A DNA stretch of 64,000 bases. Source: CAYYKD01 sp964471825. Lineage in GTDB: Bacteria > Spirochaetota > GWE2-31-10 > CAYYKD01. Numbering within the stretch: position 1 is the first letter of the stretch; each line of letters starts with the position of its first letter. A program made the position numbers and the translations under genes. The DNA is taken from positions 1-64,000 of the forward strand of contig CAYYKD010000013.1 in the NCBI GenBank assembly GCA_964471825.1, given 5' to 3'. Positions 1-8,464 of the stretch are shown here, one piece after another. The notes below the pieces were generated by a model. It worked only from the letters and a program-made list of their open reading frames with translations. It searched no databases and had not been told where the DNA came from.

Positions 1-526
1 CAACTGCTAAATTATCAGACTTCCTAATCAAATCAGCCGTAACGACTGTTATCCCGACACTTGCGGGAAATGTAGCGGTAAAGTTTAGGCTTCCCGTACC
101 TGTTACCGTTTGCAAAAATGTGATCGATACATCAAAAGTTGTAGTGCTTCCTTCAACGATCGTTTGGTTTACCAAATCTCCAGTTGCTACAGTCGAAGTT
201 CCACTTTTGCCCGTTACTGATATATTCCAGCTGCCCGGTTCTATGTTGTTTATTGTTGCTGTTTTATTAGTTCCGGCTGTTGTAACATCCCCAGTTTTAT
301 TAGCGTAACCTTCTCTTGTGAGTGTTACACTCCATGCCAAACCTGAAAAATCAGCAACAACAGTTCTTGTACTATTACTTTGAGGTTGCGTAGAGAAATT
401 TATAGTGATAGTGGCATTTTCATTTAAATCCGGATTATCTTTAGTTGTCTGATGAAACGGGTTATTGATACACCCCATACAGACAACTAAAAATGCTCCG
501 ATAATGCTGAATAATATTTTTTTCAT
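1..526 (-). CDS. Partial repeat lipoprotein, N-terminal part (runs off left edge)
   Basis: An open frame starts at the ATG complementary to 524-526 and stays open to base 1, giving about 175 residues with no stop. A GAGGAGA ribosome binding site lies just upstream. Residues 1-19 form a lipoprotein signal (MKKILFSIIGAFL..., Cys19 after Cys-Met-Gly, a relaxed lipobox of the kind spirochaetes accept). The mature part contains TRTVVADFSGL followed by a beta-rich stretch and FLQTVTGTGSLNFT. These match the N-terminal module of the lipoprotein at 2550-5033 (SRSVVADFNSL, FLQVGTGSFSLTLT), so the two are paralogues. It is probably an outer-surface or periplasmic adhesin-like protein. The function is not known, and the C-terminal part lies outside the window. 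Confidence 0.85.
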   Translation of the reverse strand, partial: MKKILFSIIGAFLVVCMGCINNPFHQTTKDNPDLNENATITINFSTQPQSNSTRTVVADFSGLAWSVTLTREGYANKTGDVTTAGTNKTATINNIEPGSWNISVTGKSGTSTVATGDLVNQTIVEGSTTTFDVSITFLQTVTGTGSLNFTATFPASVGITVVTADLIRKSDNLAV

Positions 527-690
527 TTCTTTCTCCTCGCCGTCACCTCTAATTTAAGGGCAAACGATTTTTCAGATTTTTCACTACAAAACTGCATAAC
601 TTGACTCTACGATCTTCCTAAAACTTTCATTAAGTCCATTGTAATCAACTATATCAATCGCTCTTCCGCTTTGTTAAAATGTCACTTTTT

Positions 691-1350
691 TCATCCGACA
701 TAAAGAGAGTTTTTACCTCTGTTAACTATATCTTCAATCAATCTATTAATCAAACTTTTATCAATCTCAAATTGATTTATTTGTTTTATCTTTTTTAACC
801 ATTCAAGCGGGAAATTGCGGATTCTTTCGATAATTATTTCGGTGTCAACCAGACTTTTGTTGTTGACTATAGATAAAACATCTTCCCAGATAAAATGTTG
901 ATTTCGTGCAATTGCAAAAAGATCAAATATATCCTTTTCTTCATCACGATCAACTATAGCAGAGAGCTTATTAGTTAAGATATTTATGATATTATCGATT
1001 CTATAATCCCCTCTAAGTTCACTTTTACCGTATCTGTAAGAATGATCATTTACAAAATCAAGTTGAAGTCTTTCTTCAATTATTATCCGCTGAAAATCTT
1101 TTGATCGAACACTCCTATGATAGTTTAAGCCGTAATCATCTATTTTATCTAATAATTCATCGATACTCTCAGCAAAAAGAACATCCTTGTAAGTAAAAAA
1201 ATCAAGGTCATCAGAGTATCGTAATCCAAAGTAAAATCTATGTAGTGCAGTCCCGCCAGTTAGATAAAAGTTGTTATCTAAAGAAAAAACTATCTTCATA
1301 ATCTGATTCTGAAGCGAGTATAGCTCTTCATAGACTATCTTTTTTTCCAT
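691..1350 (-). CDS. AbiEii/AbiGii-type nucleotidyltransferase toxin family protein
   Basis: The 219-residue protein has the AbiEii hallmarks: a TGGTAL motif at residues 31-36, then R44-Y-S-D-D-L-D50 supplying the DxD metal-binding pair (Asp48 and Asp50), and a helical C-terminal half. In this family the enzyme is usually the toxin of a type IV toxin-antitoxin or phage-abortive-infection pair and transfers nucleotides to RNA targets. Its ATG lies 16 bases inside the end of the upstream gene (1335-1652), so the two are translationally coupled. The partner is not a recognisable AbiEi antitoxin, so the pair is atypical. The family call is strong; activity as a toxin is inferred. Confidence 0.85.
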   Translation of the reverse strand: MEKKIVYEELYSLQNQIMKIVFSLDNNFYLTGGTALHRFYFGLRYSDDLDFFTYKDVLFAESIDELLDKIDDYGLNYHRSVRSKDFQRIIIEERLQLDFVNDHSYRYGKSELRGDYRIDNIINILTNKLSAIVDRDEEKDIFDLFAIARNQHFIWEDVLSIVNNKSLVDTEIIIERIRNFPLEWLKKIKQINQFEIDKSLINRLIEDIVNRGKNSLYVG

Positions 1351-1652
1351 TCAAGCCCCTTTATTTGATTGTTTTCCCCAAGAAATATATTTCTTAATGC
1401 AAGAACATTTCTATGCACTCGATCTCTAGTGAAACTATTATTACACTTATCAAACAGCTCCCTCAATTCACATTTATCAAATATCTGCAATGCTAACACC
1501 CTATCTGTAGAATTTTCAACTATTTTATTAAATATCTTTGATTTGCTTCTAATATCGCCAGATTTTACTATTGTCGCAAGTTCATTCGGTGTTATATTGT
1601 AGTCCCAGTAACACTCTTTAATTATATGTTCAAAAACTTCCTTATTGACCAC
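1335..1652 (-). CDS. Small partner of AbiEii-like gene, putative antitoxin
   Basis: A 105-residue, charged, mostly helical protein without signal peptide or membrane segment. I do not recognise a named domain. It directly precedes the AbiEii-like gene and overlaps it by 16 bases, the usual arrangement of an antitoxin upstream of its toxin. Upstream of its ATG there is GGAGAT at a suitable distance. It lacks the winged-helix look of classical AbiEi. Antitoxin function is inferred from position only. Confidence 0.6.
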   Translation of the reverse strand: MVNKEVFEHIIKECYWDYNITPNELATIVKSGDIRSKSKIFNKIVENSTDRVLALQIFDKCELRELFDKCNNSFTRDRVHRNVLALRNIFLGENNQIKGLEWKKR

Positions 1653-1669
1653 TGTATCTCCTTACCAAA

Positions 1670-1721
1670 CACCGCTTAGTCCTCAGCTTCCCCCCTCGTC
1701 TAAAGCCCCCTGACAAGGGGG
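1670..1721. repeat. 52-bp intergenic direct repeat, copy A
   Basis: About 48 of 52 bases match copy B at 2461-2513 in the same orientation. Both end in the small palindrome CCCCCTGACAAGGGGG. The two copies bracket the PIN-domain gene pair exactly, with no other gene between them. Confidence 0.85.
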
Positions 1722-1764
1722 TGTGGTGGTTGAGAGGGGACGGGCGTGGGGTCTTTACAAAAAT

Positions 1765-1965
1765 CTATTTATTGATACCCCACCATTTCTTAGCCTCAGC
1801 ATTTATCTCTTTTAATGTTTTTCCTTTAAAAAGATCTTTTCTCCATTCAGTATAATCACCTGATTCTCTTAATATTAAACTGACAAATTTTTCAGATTCT
1901 ACTATACCGATTGAATTAATCAAAGCATCCATCCCTTTGATCATTATTTGACTATCAGTCATCAT
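1765..1965 (-). CDS. Small protein coupled to PIN-domain gene, putative antitoxin
   Basis: A 66-residue protein ending in a Lys/Trp-rich tail (KKWWGINK). The ATG at 1965 was chosen because an AGGAGG box lies five bases upstream; a longer TTG-initiated form from 1980 would swallow that box. The gene overlaps the end of the PIN-domain gene by 11 bases, so the toxin-like gene is first and this one second, the reverse of the usual vapBC order. The GDYTEWRKDLF segment resembles small uncharacterised proteins that I recall sitting next to PIN genes, but no DNA-binding fold is evident. The antitoxin role is inferred. Confidence 0.6.
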   Translation of the reverse strand: MMTDSQIMIKGMDALINSIGIVESEKFVSLILRESGDYTEWRKDLFKGKTLKEINAEAKKWWGINK

Positions 1966-2413
1966 TACATCCTCCTGCAAAATATTCTATGAATTCCAAA
2001 GGACTTAATATTTTAATTTCATTAATCTTGCTTTTTTTCTTTAAAATTCCCTTATCTGTAGTTTTAAAGTAGTCACATTTCCCATATATAGCACAAGCGA
2101 GATGAATTGCATCTATCTCTTTAATCCCATTTTTTACTATTTCATCCGCTAAAATGTCGATCCCATCAGTCGGTTCGACTACTTTGAAACTCAATTCTCT
2201 CCATTTCTCTATTGTATTCTTTTTTAGAATATCATTATTTTTAGAATTTTCGTATGATAAAATATATGACCAGCACAAAAAAATATTACTTCTTTTTATT
2301 TCCGACTGAATGAACAATTTTGCTTCTGCTTCTATCCTGATTATTATACTTTGCTGATCATCGTATGGTCTATTAAAACAACAATTATCAAGGTAAATAT
2401 TTTGCCTATCCAT
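1955..2413 (-). CDS. PIN-domain protein (VapC-like ribonuclease)
   Basis: A 152-residue protein with PIN signatures: IYLDNCCF at the N-terminus supplies the first acidic residue (Asp9), EIDAIHLACA supplies the middle acid pair, and TTDKGILKK supplies the last. PIN proteins of this size are metal-dependent RNases, often the toxin of type II toxin-antitoxin systems. The small gene at 1765-1965 is translationally coupled behind it. The pair lies between two copies of a 52-bp direct repeat. Toxicity is not shown by sequence; the PIN fold assignment is reasonably firm. Confidence 0.8.
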   Translation of the reverse strand: MDRQNIYLDNCCFNRPYDDQQSIIIRIEAEAKLFIQSEIKRSNIFLCWSYILSYENSKNNDILKKNTIEKWRELSFKVVEPTDGIDILADEIVKNGIKEIDAIHLACAIYGKCDYFKTTDKGILKKKSKINEIKILSPLEFIEYFAGGCNDD

Positions 2414-2460
2414 TCACCCTCCTTTTTCACCTCACCCCGTGGTTGTCAAGCGGAGTCAAG

Positions 2461-2513
2461 CACCGCTTACTGCTCAGCTCCCCCTCTCGTCTAAAGCCCC
2501 CTGACAAGGGGGG
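2461..2513. repeat. 52-bp intergenic direct repeat, copy B
   Basis: Matches copy A at 1670-1721 with about four substitutions and contains the same terminal hairpin (CCCCCTGACAAGGGG). It lies between the PIN-domain gene start and the end of the large lipoprotein gene. Confidence 0.85.
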
Positions 2514-2549
2514 TTGAAGAGTATCCTGGTGACTTGCGAATAGCAGCCA

Positions 2550-5033
2550 TTACTCACTCGCTAAAATAACTATTTCTTCGCCGGTGAGAACATTGCTGTA
2601 AATACGCAGGTCATCGATAGCCCCTGTGTAGTTGGGAGCAATTCTTAGCGGTGTTGAATATCCAGTACTTGCGGAGTAAATATATGTAGTTGAGCCTCTT
2701 AAAATCCCACCAACATAATAGCTTAATGTTTGAGTACTCCCATCATAGGTAATTGCATGGTGAATCCACACTTCAGCTGTGGTCGGAGTTTCTACAGTAC
2801 ACAGACCCTCTCCGGATTTATTAACCGAACCAATACTTTCATTATCCTTGAAGTATAATCCGTATTGGAACTGGTTGCTTGGCATATCAATTACAATAAT
2901 TATATGTTCATTTTCTGATACAGAAGCTGATGATGCTTTAGTCCACACGCTAACCGAGAAACTCGATGCATCTGTAAAACAAAGAGCCGGATCATTAAAT
3001 TCTGCATTATTAGTGTTGTTAGAAGGAGAATTATTAAATAATAAAGCTTTATTTGCTTCACCTTTTCTATTAGAAACAGATGTTGGAGCTACTGATGCTG
3101 TACCACCAGACAGGTCACCATCCATCAGCAGTTCAGCAACCCTGTTTTCTGCTGGTATTACTCCCCACTTAGCATAAAGCACTATATTACCGATTATTTC
3201 TTCTATAGGATCACCTGCACTATATGTATCACCATCCCCATCCGGTTTTGTGTTCCATCCGACAAATGCGTAGCCTGCTTTTTGAATACCTATAGCTCCC
3301 TCAACCGTATGAGAGCCTCCCGAAGGCACATCGTCATCATTAGGCAAACTTCCCTCATTTGGGAAAACCCCACCGTTTGCATCGTAGCCGACCGTGAAAC
3401 TTACAGGCGACTTCACTCTAACCTTAAACTCCCCTGAGTAGAATATATCGTTGTGTATTGCAGAACAGTAGATAATATAATCCCCGAGTTTACCGGTTGT
3501 GTCGTAGGTCAGTGTATTGCCTGTTACCCCGGTTATCAAAGTGCCATTCTCATACCACTTCCAGCCACTCCAGTCTGTTAAAACGGTTTCTCCGATATTT
3601 ACTTCTGTAGTTATCGGTTGACCTGCTGTTACGGTTATCATCCCCGGCGTAGGGGTAAAAACAGCAAACCCCGGTGTGGTTGAAAATGTAACTGTTGCAT
3701 TAGAAGTGATTGTCCATTGTGCGTAAAGTGTTTTGTCCACGGTTATATAGTAATCTTCTTCTTCAAACATCATCGGCAAAGCACCATTTACATCCTCATT
3801 CCACCCGATAAAAGTGTAGGTTTTGCCATCAGTTGTTTTGGTGTAACCGTTAGAGCTTAGTTGAATTAGATCATATAATACCCCATAAATTGGAGGAGTA
3901 TCGCCGCTTGTACTTGTGTTTCCATCATAGGTAATTTTATAAACCCTTCTTAGATTGAGGGTATAACTCTTCTGTGTAACCTTATCAGGTGCAGTTACTC
4001 TAACTATCAGATCTATTTCTCCGCCATCCACAAGGGTTATTGCTATGGGATTATCGGTCTTTTTTGTGGTATAGGCAGAGCCGTTATATGAATACTCTAT
4101 TTTTTGCCCCTGTATTGACTCGGTTGGAGTAAACTTAACGCTATTTCCCCAAATATTGACTATGTAGCCATCTGTCTGTTCAGAGCTGAAAATAAAATCA
4201 TCGGGTAGATATGCATCGCTAAATGTGAGATTCTGAAGACTTGCATTTCTGCTGAAGAATTCTGACTCGGTAAATGCCCTCTCATCCAGAAGTTCTTCGT
4301 TATTTCCCAGCCATTTATCGCTTGTTGTGTCATCCCATATATTTATTGCCTCAATGAAAATGCCTGCAAGGACTTCGCCCCTTTTAAAGGTTATTTTTAG
4401 TGGATAGCTCCCTGATGGAAGGGATGTCTTTGCAAATGTAACCTTTCCGTTCACAGGGTCTGTAGTGTCAATAACCGGTGTAAGTGTTTCCTCGTTTGTT
4501 TCCCCATTTATTTCCCCAATAATTTGCCCTGTTACACTATCTATCCCTGTCGCAAGCGGAAATGTTAGTGTCAAAGAGAATGAACCGGTTCCAACCTGTA
4601 AGAATGTTGTTGCAATATTAACGCTTTTAACCTCATCTTCTAATATCTCAACTGTAGATTCGCCATTTGCCAGAGTAGTTCCGCTGCTATTTTTGCCCTC
4701 AATAAGAATATTCCAGTTGCCGGCGTAAATAGGATCTATATTCACAGTTCCACTTGTTACTGAACGATTTATCGTATCAAAACCATCATTGCTCGTCAGT
4801 GTAAGATTCCATGATGTTATTAACGAATTAAAGTCCGCAACAACACTTCTAGAGGTGCCTATGTTATCATTTGATTGTATGAAAATACTTACACTACCGG
4901 TCTTTGTGCCATTATTAGAATCATTAAAATCATTATTGACTCCTTTTTTTAACAGAGATGAATCCATACAGGAAAATTGTACCAAAAAAAATAGTACCAA
5001 AAAAGAGAAAAGCAAATATACCCACTTTTTCAT
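2550..5033 (-). CDS. Large repeat lipoprotein with InlB-type repeats and LamG-like C-terminus
   Basis: An 827-residue exported protein with a hydrophobic signal ending at Cys22 (FFLVQFSC). Domains in order: an N-terminal module shared with the lipoprotein at the left edge (residues about 45-200), a cadherin-like beta-sandwich (about 265-365), two Listeria-Bacteroides repeats recognisable by FIGWN...YAQW and FVGWNTKPDG...YAKW, with a shared Ig-like module between them, and a C-terminal LamG/concanavalin-like domain (about 640-820). It starts 30 bases after the end of the lipoprotein gene at 5064-6623 and is probably co-transcribed. Such proteins are surface-exposed adhesins or ligand binders; no specific ligand can be named. 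Confidence 0.85.
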   Translation of the reverse strand: MKKWVYLLFSFLVLFFLVQFSCMDSSLLKKGVNNDFNDSNNGTKTGSVSIFIQSNDNIGTSRSVVADFNSLITSWNLTLTSNDGFDTINRSVTSGTVNIDPIYAGNWNILIEGKNSSGTTLANGESTVEILEDEVKSVNIATTFLQVGTGSFSLTLTFPLATGIDSVTGQIIGEINGETNEETLTPVIDTTDPVNGKVTFAKTSLPSGSYPLKITFKRGEVLAGIFIEAINIWDDTTSDKWLGNNEELLDERAFTESEFFSRNASLQNLTFSDAYLPDDFIFSSEQTDGYIVNIWGNSVKFTPTESIQGQKIEYSYNGSAYTTKKTDNPIAITLVDGGEIDLIVRVTAPDKVTQKSYTLNLRRVYKITYDGNTSTSGDTPPIYGVLYDLIQLSSNGYTKTTDGKTYTFIGWNEDVNGALPMMFEEEDYYITVDKTLYAQWTITSNATVTFSTTPGFAVFTPTPGMITVTAGQPITTEVNIGETVLTDWSGWKWYENGTLITGVTGNTLTYDTTGKLGDYIIYCSAIHNDIFYSGEFKVRVKSPVSFTVGYDANGGVFPNEGSLPNDDDVPSGGSHTVEGAIGIQKAGYAFVGWNTKPDGDGDTYSAGDPIEEIIGNIVLYAKWGVIPAENRVAELLMDGDLSGGTASVAPTSVSNRKGEANKALLFNNSPSNNTNNAEFNDPALCFTDASSFSVSVWTKASSASVSENEHIIIVIDMPSNQFQYGLYFKDNESIGSVNKSGEGLCTVETPTTAEVWIHHAITYDGSTQTLSYYVGGILRGSTTYIYSASTGYSTPLRIAPNYTGAIDDLRIYSNVLTGEEIVILASE

Positions 5034-5063
5034 CTATTGCCCCCAATAACAAAAAATCTATTT

Positions 5064-6623
5064 CTAATCCATAATAACTGTGATCTTAATCGATCCAGAG
5101 TAGAGAACATTATCATATTTTACTATACAACTAATTATAGTATCCCCAATTTCACTTGAAGAAAAAACGAAGTTTGAAGTTGTATTGTCTGATTGTATTC
5201 CATCAACAAACCATTGCCAATTAGTACCATTAGTAGCTAAATCTGTGTTTGATGGAATTAGTGTTACTGGCTGATCTTTACCAACCGTTACTTGTGAAGG
5301 GTTAAATACCAATGATTGATAATCCGGCATTGTTGTGAATCTTATAGTCAGTCCGTCCTCACTAATCCATTGTGCATACATTGTAATATCTTCTGTGGCG
5401 ATTAAAATTGTATCGCCCTCTATATAATCGTCTCCACTTCCGTCAGGCTGAGTATTCCACCCTAAGAAAACAAAGCCCTCTTTTACCAGTTTACCTGCAT
5501 TGCCGGAGATAGCTGCAGTTGTGTTATAATCATAAGGGTCATCAATCGGAACAGTACCGCCTGTATTGCCATTTCCATTATAAATAACCCTGTACTTTGC
5601 AGTAATACTCCTTGAAACAACCTCTGAGTCAAGAAAGCCCCTCTTTTTAGTATAGGCTTCAATTGTGTGCGATGTAATTATATTGTATTTTTTAGGGGAT
5701 TCAACCGGTGCCGGATCATCGGCGTCAATTTTACTGTAAAGTTGTGTGCCGGAGGCAGAGGTGATAGTTACCTCATTTAATGAGTCGTTGTCACCTCTTA
5801 CAATAGAAGGTGCCGGGGATCTGTTTGCGGTAACATCTCCTGAATTTATCGGAAATGAGCTTAGTCCCTCATCATCATAGACAGTAAAATTAAACGATAT
5901 CTTAGCATCTACAGGAACACCTGTTAAAGTAAATTTATTATCACCAAATTTGCTATTAGAACTATCAAACTGAATTTTTTCAGAATTCTGTATGTTATTA
6001 ATACTATATCCAATAATCAGATATACCAGATCATTATCTGTAACCGTGGGTAGATAGTCCCAATAGATTGTAGCAACATTGTTTTCAATTATCGGAATCC
6101 ATGTGTTATTCTCTATCTCGGCTCCATTGCTGTCTTTTTTAGGAATAACGATGGATGGCCGTGAGTTTATCCTTATAGGTGGAATATCAGGGGTGTCATA
6201 GCTCCGCATGTTACTCTTCAATTCAAGATTAAACTTTATGTCTTTTTTATCTGCAGCTATCAGGGGCTTAAATGAAAACTTAATCTCATAGTTTACCTTG
6301 TCAAATATCCCGCTTGCTACAGTCTTGTTTGATAAACCCTCTAATAATGCATAATCATCTGTATTGATTGTATAGGTCATATTAACCCGTCCGGGATTTG
6401 CCAGCGGTATCGTACAGTAGTAGGTCTCTTCAACCGGAAACATTTGAATGTCGCCTACAAGAGCGATCTGGTCTCCGCTAAATCGGTGTGTATCAAATAC
6501 AGGTAACGAAAATCCATCACTAACAAACTTATAGACATTACCGCCGAGAACAGGCGGCTCAGTAAACATGCAACCGAATGTTGCTGATACCATCAAAATA
6601 ATTAGGAATATTCTTTTATACAT
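5064..6623 (-). CDS. Repeat lipoprotein with chitobiase-type and InlB-type modules
   Basis: A 519-residue exported protein with a lipoprotein signal ending at Cys18 (SATFGC). A chitobiase C-terminal-like module (about residues 270-345) is followed by one Listeria-Bacteroides repeat (FLGWNTQPDGSGDDY...MYAQW). The last module (TTMPDYQSLVFNP...YDNVLYSGSIKITV) is clearly the same as one inside the downstream 827-residue protein. It is the first gene of a two-gene minus-strand unit. Surface exposure is inferred from the modules. Function is unknown. Confidence 0.85.
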   Translation of the reverse strand: MYKRIFLIILMVSATFGCMFTEPPVLGGNVYKFVSDGFSLPVFDTHRFSGDQIALVGDIQMFPVEETYYCTIPLANPGRVNMTYTINTDDYALLEGLSNKTVASGIFDKVNYEIKFSFKPLIAADKKDIKFNLELKSNMRSYDTPDIPPIRINSRPSIVIPKKDSNGAEIENNTWIPIIENNVATIYWDYLPTVTDNDLVYLIIGYSINNIQNSEKIQFDSSNSKFGDNKFTLTGVPVDAKISFNFTVYDDEGLSSFPINSGDVTANRSPAPSIVRGDNDSLNEVTITSASGTQLYSKIDADDPAPVESPKKYNIITSHTIEAYTKKRGFLDSEVVSRSITAKYRVIYNGNGNTGGTVPIDDPYDYNTTAAISGNAGKLVKEGFVFLGWNTQPDGSGDDYIEGDTILIATEDITMYAQWISEDGLTIRFTTMPDYQSLVFNPSQVTVGKDQPVTLIPSNTDLATNGTNWQWFVDGIQSDNTTSNFVFSSSEIGDTIISCIVKYDNVLYSGSIKITVIMD

Positions 6624-6925
6624 CTCATTACCTCACGCCATTAAATTTATAAAAATTTTATAAAAAAAAATCTATAACAAGAAAAAACAACAACAACAGA
6701 AAGATAAAAAAACGAATAACTAATCTGTGTTGAATAGGGCTGCCGGAATGCACCGAATTAAATAAACACCTGTGTCTATTATAGTCCATATTTCTTGGAA
6801 AAGCAAGTTTTTTTAAGTCTGCAGATTGTTTATTTTTATTATATGTTGATTTATTGGAGATTTTAGTATAAATAATAACTAGAGAGGCTCTTGCAAAAAT
6901 ATATTTGATATTATTGGGGTAGACT
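6624..6925. other. Divergent intergenic region
   Basis: About 300 bases of very AT-rich DNA between the divergent lipoprotein operon and the DJ-1 family gene; it must hold both promoters. It also contains one copy of the recurrent motif GAGGCTCTTGCAAAA at 6884-6898. A minus-strand reading frame crosses it but has no coding character. Confidence 0.6.
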
Positions 6926-7474
6926 ATGGTAAACAAGGCAGTTATGTTATTTGCACCGGGATTTGAGGAAGTGGAGGCTATAACTATTGTTGATCTTCTT
7001 AGAAGGGTAGAGATCGCAGTTGATATGATCTCAGTGTCTAATACTACCGGCGTAATCGGAGCTCATAGGATTAATATCACCTGTGATGGTCTTATGGATT
7101 CATATGATTTTAGCCAACCACAACTCTTGATACTTCCGGGTGGTGTTCCCGGTGTTCCTAATCTAGAATCTGACAGGCGAGTATTAAAAGTAGTCTCTGA
7201 TTTTTATCGCGATGAGAAATATATTGCGGCTATCTGTGCAGCTCCCTCTGTCCTTGACAAATCGGGAGTGCTGACAGGGGATTATACCTGTTATCCGGGG
7301 TGGAAAGGTAAAATCAAAAACGGTACCTACATTGATACGAGTGTTGTTGTAAATAATAGGATTATCACTTCTCAGGGGCTTGGAACTGCCATTGACCTGT
7401 CGCTTAAACTGGTTGAGTTGTTTGTTTCAAAAGATGAGAGTATAAAGTTAAAAAATGCAATAATCTACAGGTAA
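6926..7474 (+). CDS. DJ-1/PfpI (ThiJ/YajL) family protein
   Basis: A 182-residue cytosolic protein of standard family length. The family nucleophile elbow is present as AAICAAPSVL with Cys104, and the supporting glutamate is in PGFEEVEA (Glu15). LLILPGGVPG (67-76) and the TSQGLGTAID motif near residue 150 are also typical. Members act as protein or nucleotide deglycases, chaperones or redox sensors; which applies cannot be decided here. The gene stands alone: diverged from the lipoprotein genes and separated from the next operon by an assembly gap. Confidence 0.9.
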   Translation: MVNKAVMLFAPGFEEVEAITIVDLLRRVEIAVDMISVSNTTGVIGAHRINITCDGLMDSYDFSQPQLLILPGGVPGVPNLESDRRVLKVVSDFYRDEKYIAAICAAPSVLDKSGVLTGDYTCYPGWKGKIKNGTYIDTSVVVNNRIITSQGLGTAIDLSLKLVELFVSKDESIKLKNAIIYR

Positions 7475-7484
7475 ATATTTGTCT

Positions 7485-7502
7485 TTCCTGCGAAGGCAGG
7501 AA
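7485..7502. repeat. TTCCTGC-GAAG-GCAGGAA palindrome next to assembly gap
   Basis: A perfect 7-bp inverted repeat with a GAAG loop, just after the DJ-1 gene. Interspersed copies of this type are common in bacterial draft genomes, and it may explain the assembly break 17 bases downstream. It could also serve as a transcription terminator, but no T-run follows. Confidence 0.7.
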
Positions 7503-7519
7503 TCTCTAACTTATTATTA

Positions 7520-7529
7520 NNNNNNNNNN
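7520..7529. other. Assembly gap (10 N)
   Basis: Ten undetermined bases. Ten N is a conventional placeholder, so the true distance between the two sides is unknown and the promoter of the downstream operon may be partly missing. Confidence 0.98.
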
Positions 7530-7567
7530 CCCTTAAATTTTTTTCCTTAAAAAGGTTGAGGTCCATT

Positions 7568-8464
7568 TTGAATAGTTATATGAATGATAAAAAGATGCAC
7601 AATCGCTATGAGAATTCAGCGAGGAATGATTCGGGAATTATAAACATTGTTACCCCTGAGCGATTTAAATTAAGGTATCGCCTCTCAAGCCCACTCAGCA
7701 GACTCATTGCCTATTTTATCGATCTCATTATCCTGTCTGTAATAGTATTTCTGACATCTCTTGCTATTGTGCTTCTATATCTCTCTGTCTACTCAATTCC
7801 ATTTGATCAACTGCAAAGCTCACTTGACAATCAGGCGTTTTCGGGGGTTGCAATTTTTCTCTATTTTCTCATAAGCTTTCTACTTCAATGGGGCTATTTT
7901 ATCTTTATGGAATACAAGTACAACGGAACTACGCCCGGCAAATCGCTAATGTCGATAAGGGTTGTTTCAGAGACTGGCGGGCCGCTTGAACTATCAGATA
8001 TACTTATTAGAAATCTTGTAAGGTATATTGACGGCATTGGAACATTGATGATTGCAGGACTGCTCTCAGTTGTTTTTGTAAGGAACTTTAAAAGGCTGGG
8101 TGACATAGCAGGCGGCACTATAGTAGTAAGAGATGTCAAAAAGATAAGTAACATACCTAATCTTGTTGTAAACTATGACAGGAGTGTTGGCGAGGTGACT
8201 CTGACCGGAAGATTGTCTGAGAATGAACTGTTTGTCCTTAGAGAGTTTATTAAGAACTATGACAAGTTTTCACCGGAAAAACAATCTGAACTTGCAATAA
8301 ACCTTTCCAGAAAGATCAGAGCCATTCTGAATGATGATTTTAATGATGATTTAACTTCACGGAATAAAGATGAACTGAATAAAGATGAACTGAATAAAGA
8401 TACACGAAATACCGATCCATATCAGTATCTGCTTGGAGTCTATAGAGGACATGAGAATGAATGA
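7568..8464 (+). CDS. RDD family membrane protein
   Basis: The N-terminal half is an RDD domain: SRLIAYFIDLIILS (membrane segment 1), a second segment, NGTTPGKSLMSIRVV and a third segment before FKRLGDIAGGTIVV. The C-terminal half is soluble and charged and ends in a short in-frame tandem repeat (8363-8392 encodes DELNK twice). The start is uncertain. TTG at 7568 has GAGG six bases upstream; ATG at 7580 and TTG at 7556 are alternatives. It is the first gene of an operon with SpoIIM, DUF4129, DUF4350, MoxR and DUF58 partners, a neighbourhood conserved in several phyla. RDD proteins are integral membrane proteins of unsettled function. Confidence 0.88.
   Translation: MNSYMNDKKMHNRYENSARNDSGIINIVTPERFKLRYRLSSPLSRLIAYFIDLIILSVIVFLTSLAIVLLYLSVYSIPFDQLQSSLDNQAFSGVAIFLYFLISFLLQWGYFIFMEYKYNGTTPGKSLMSIRVVSETGGPLELSDILIRNLVRYIDGIGTLMIAGLLSVVFVRNFKRLGDIAGGTIVVRDVKKISNIPNLVVNYDRSVGEVTLTGRLSENELFVLREFIKNYDKFSPEKQSELAINLSRKIRAILNDDFNDDLTSRNKDELNKDELNKDTRNTDPYQYLLGVYRGHENE
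8363..8392 (+). repeat. 15-bp tandem duplication inside RDD gene
   Basis: Two perfect copies of AATAAAGATGAACTG followed by a partial third. They keep the frame and duplicate five residues in the hydrophilic C-terminal tail. Confidence 0.9.

Noticed and set aside
6658..6936. 92-codon minus-strand reading frame
   Set aside because: It lies in a divergent AT-rich promoter region, has low-complexity Lys/Asn/Phe composition and no ribosome binding site.
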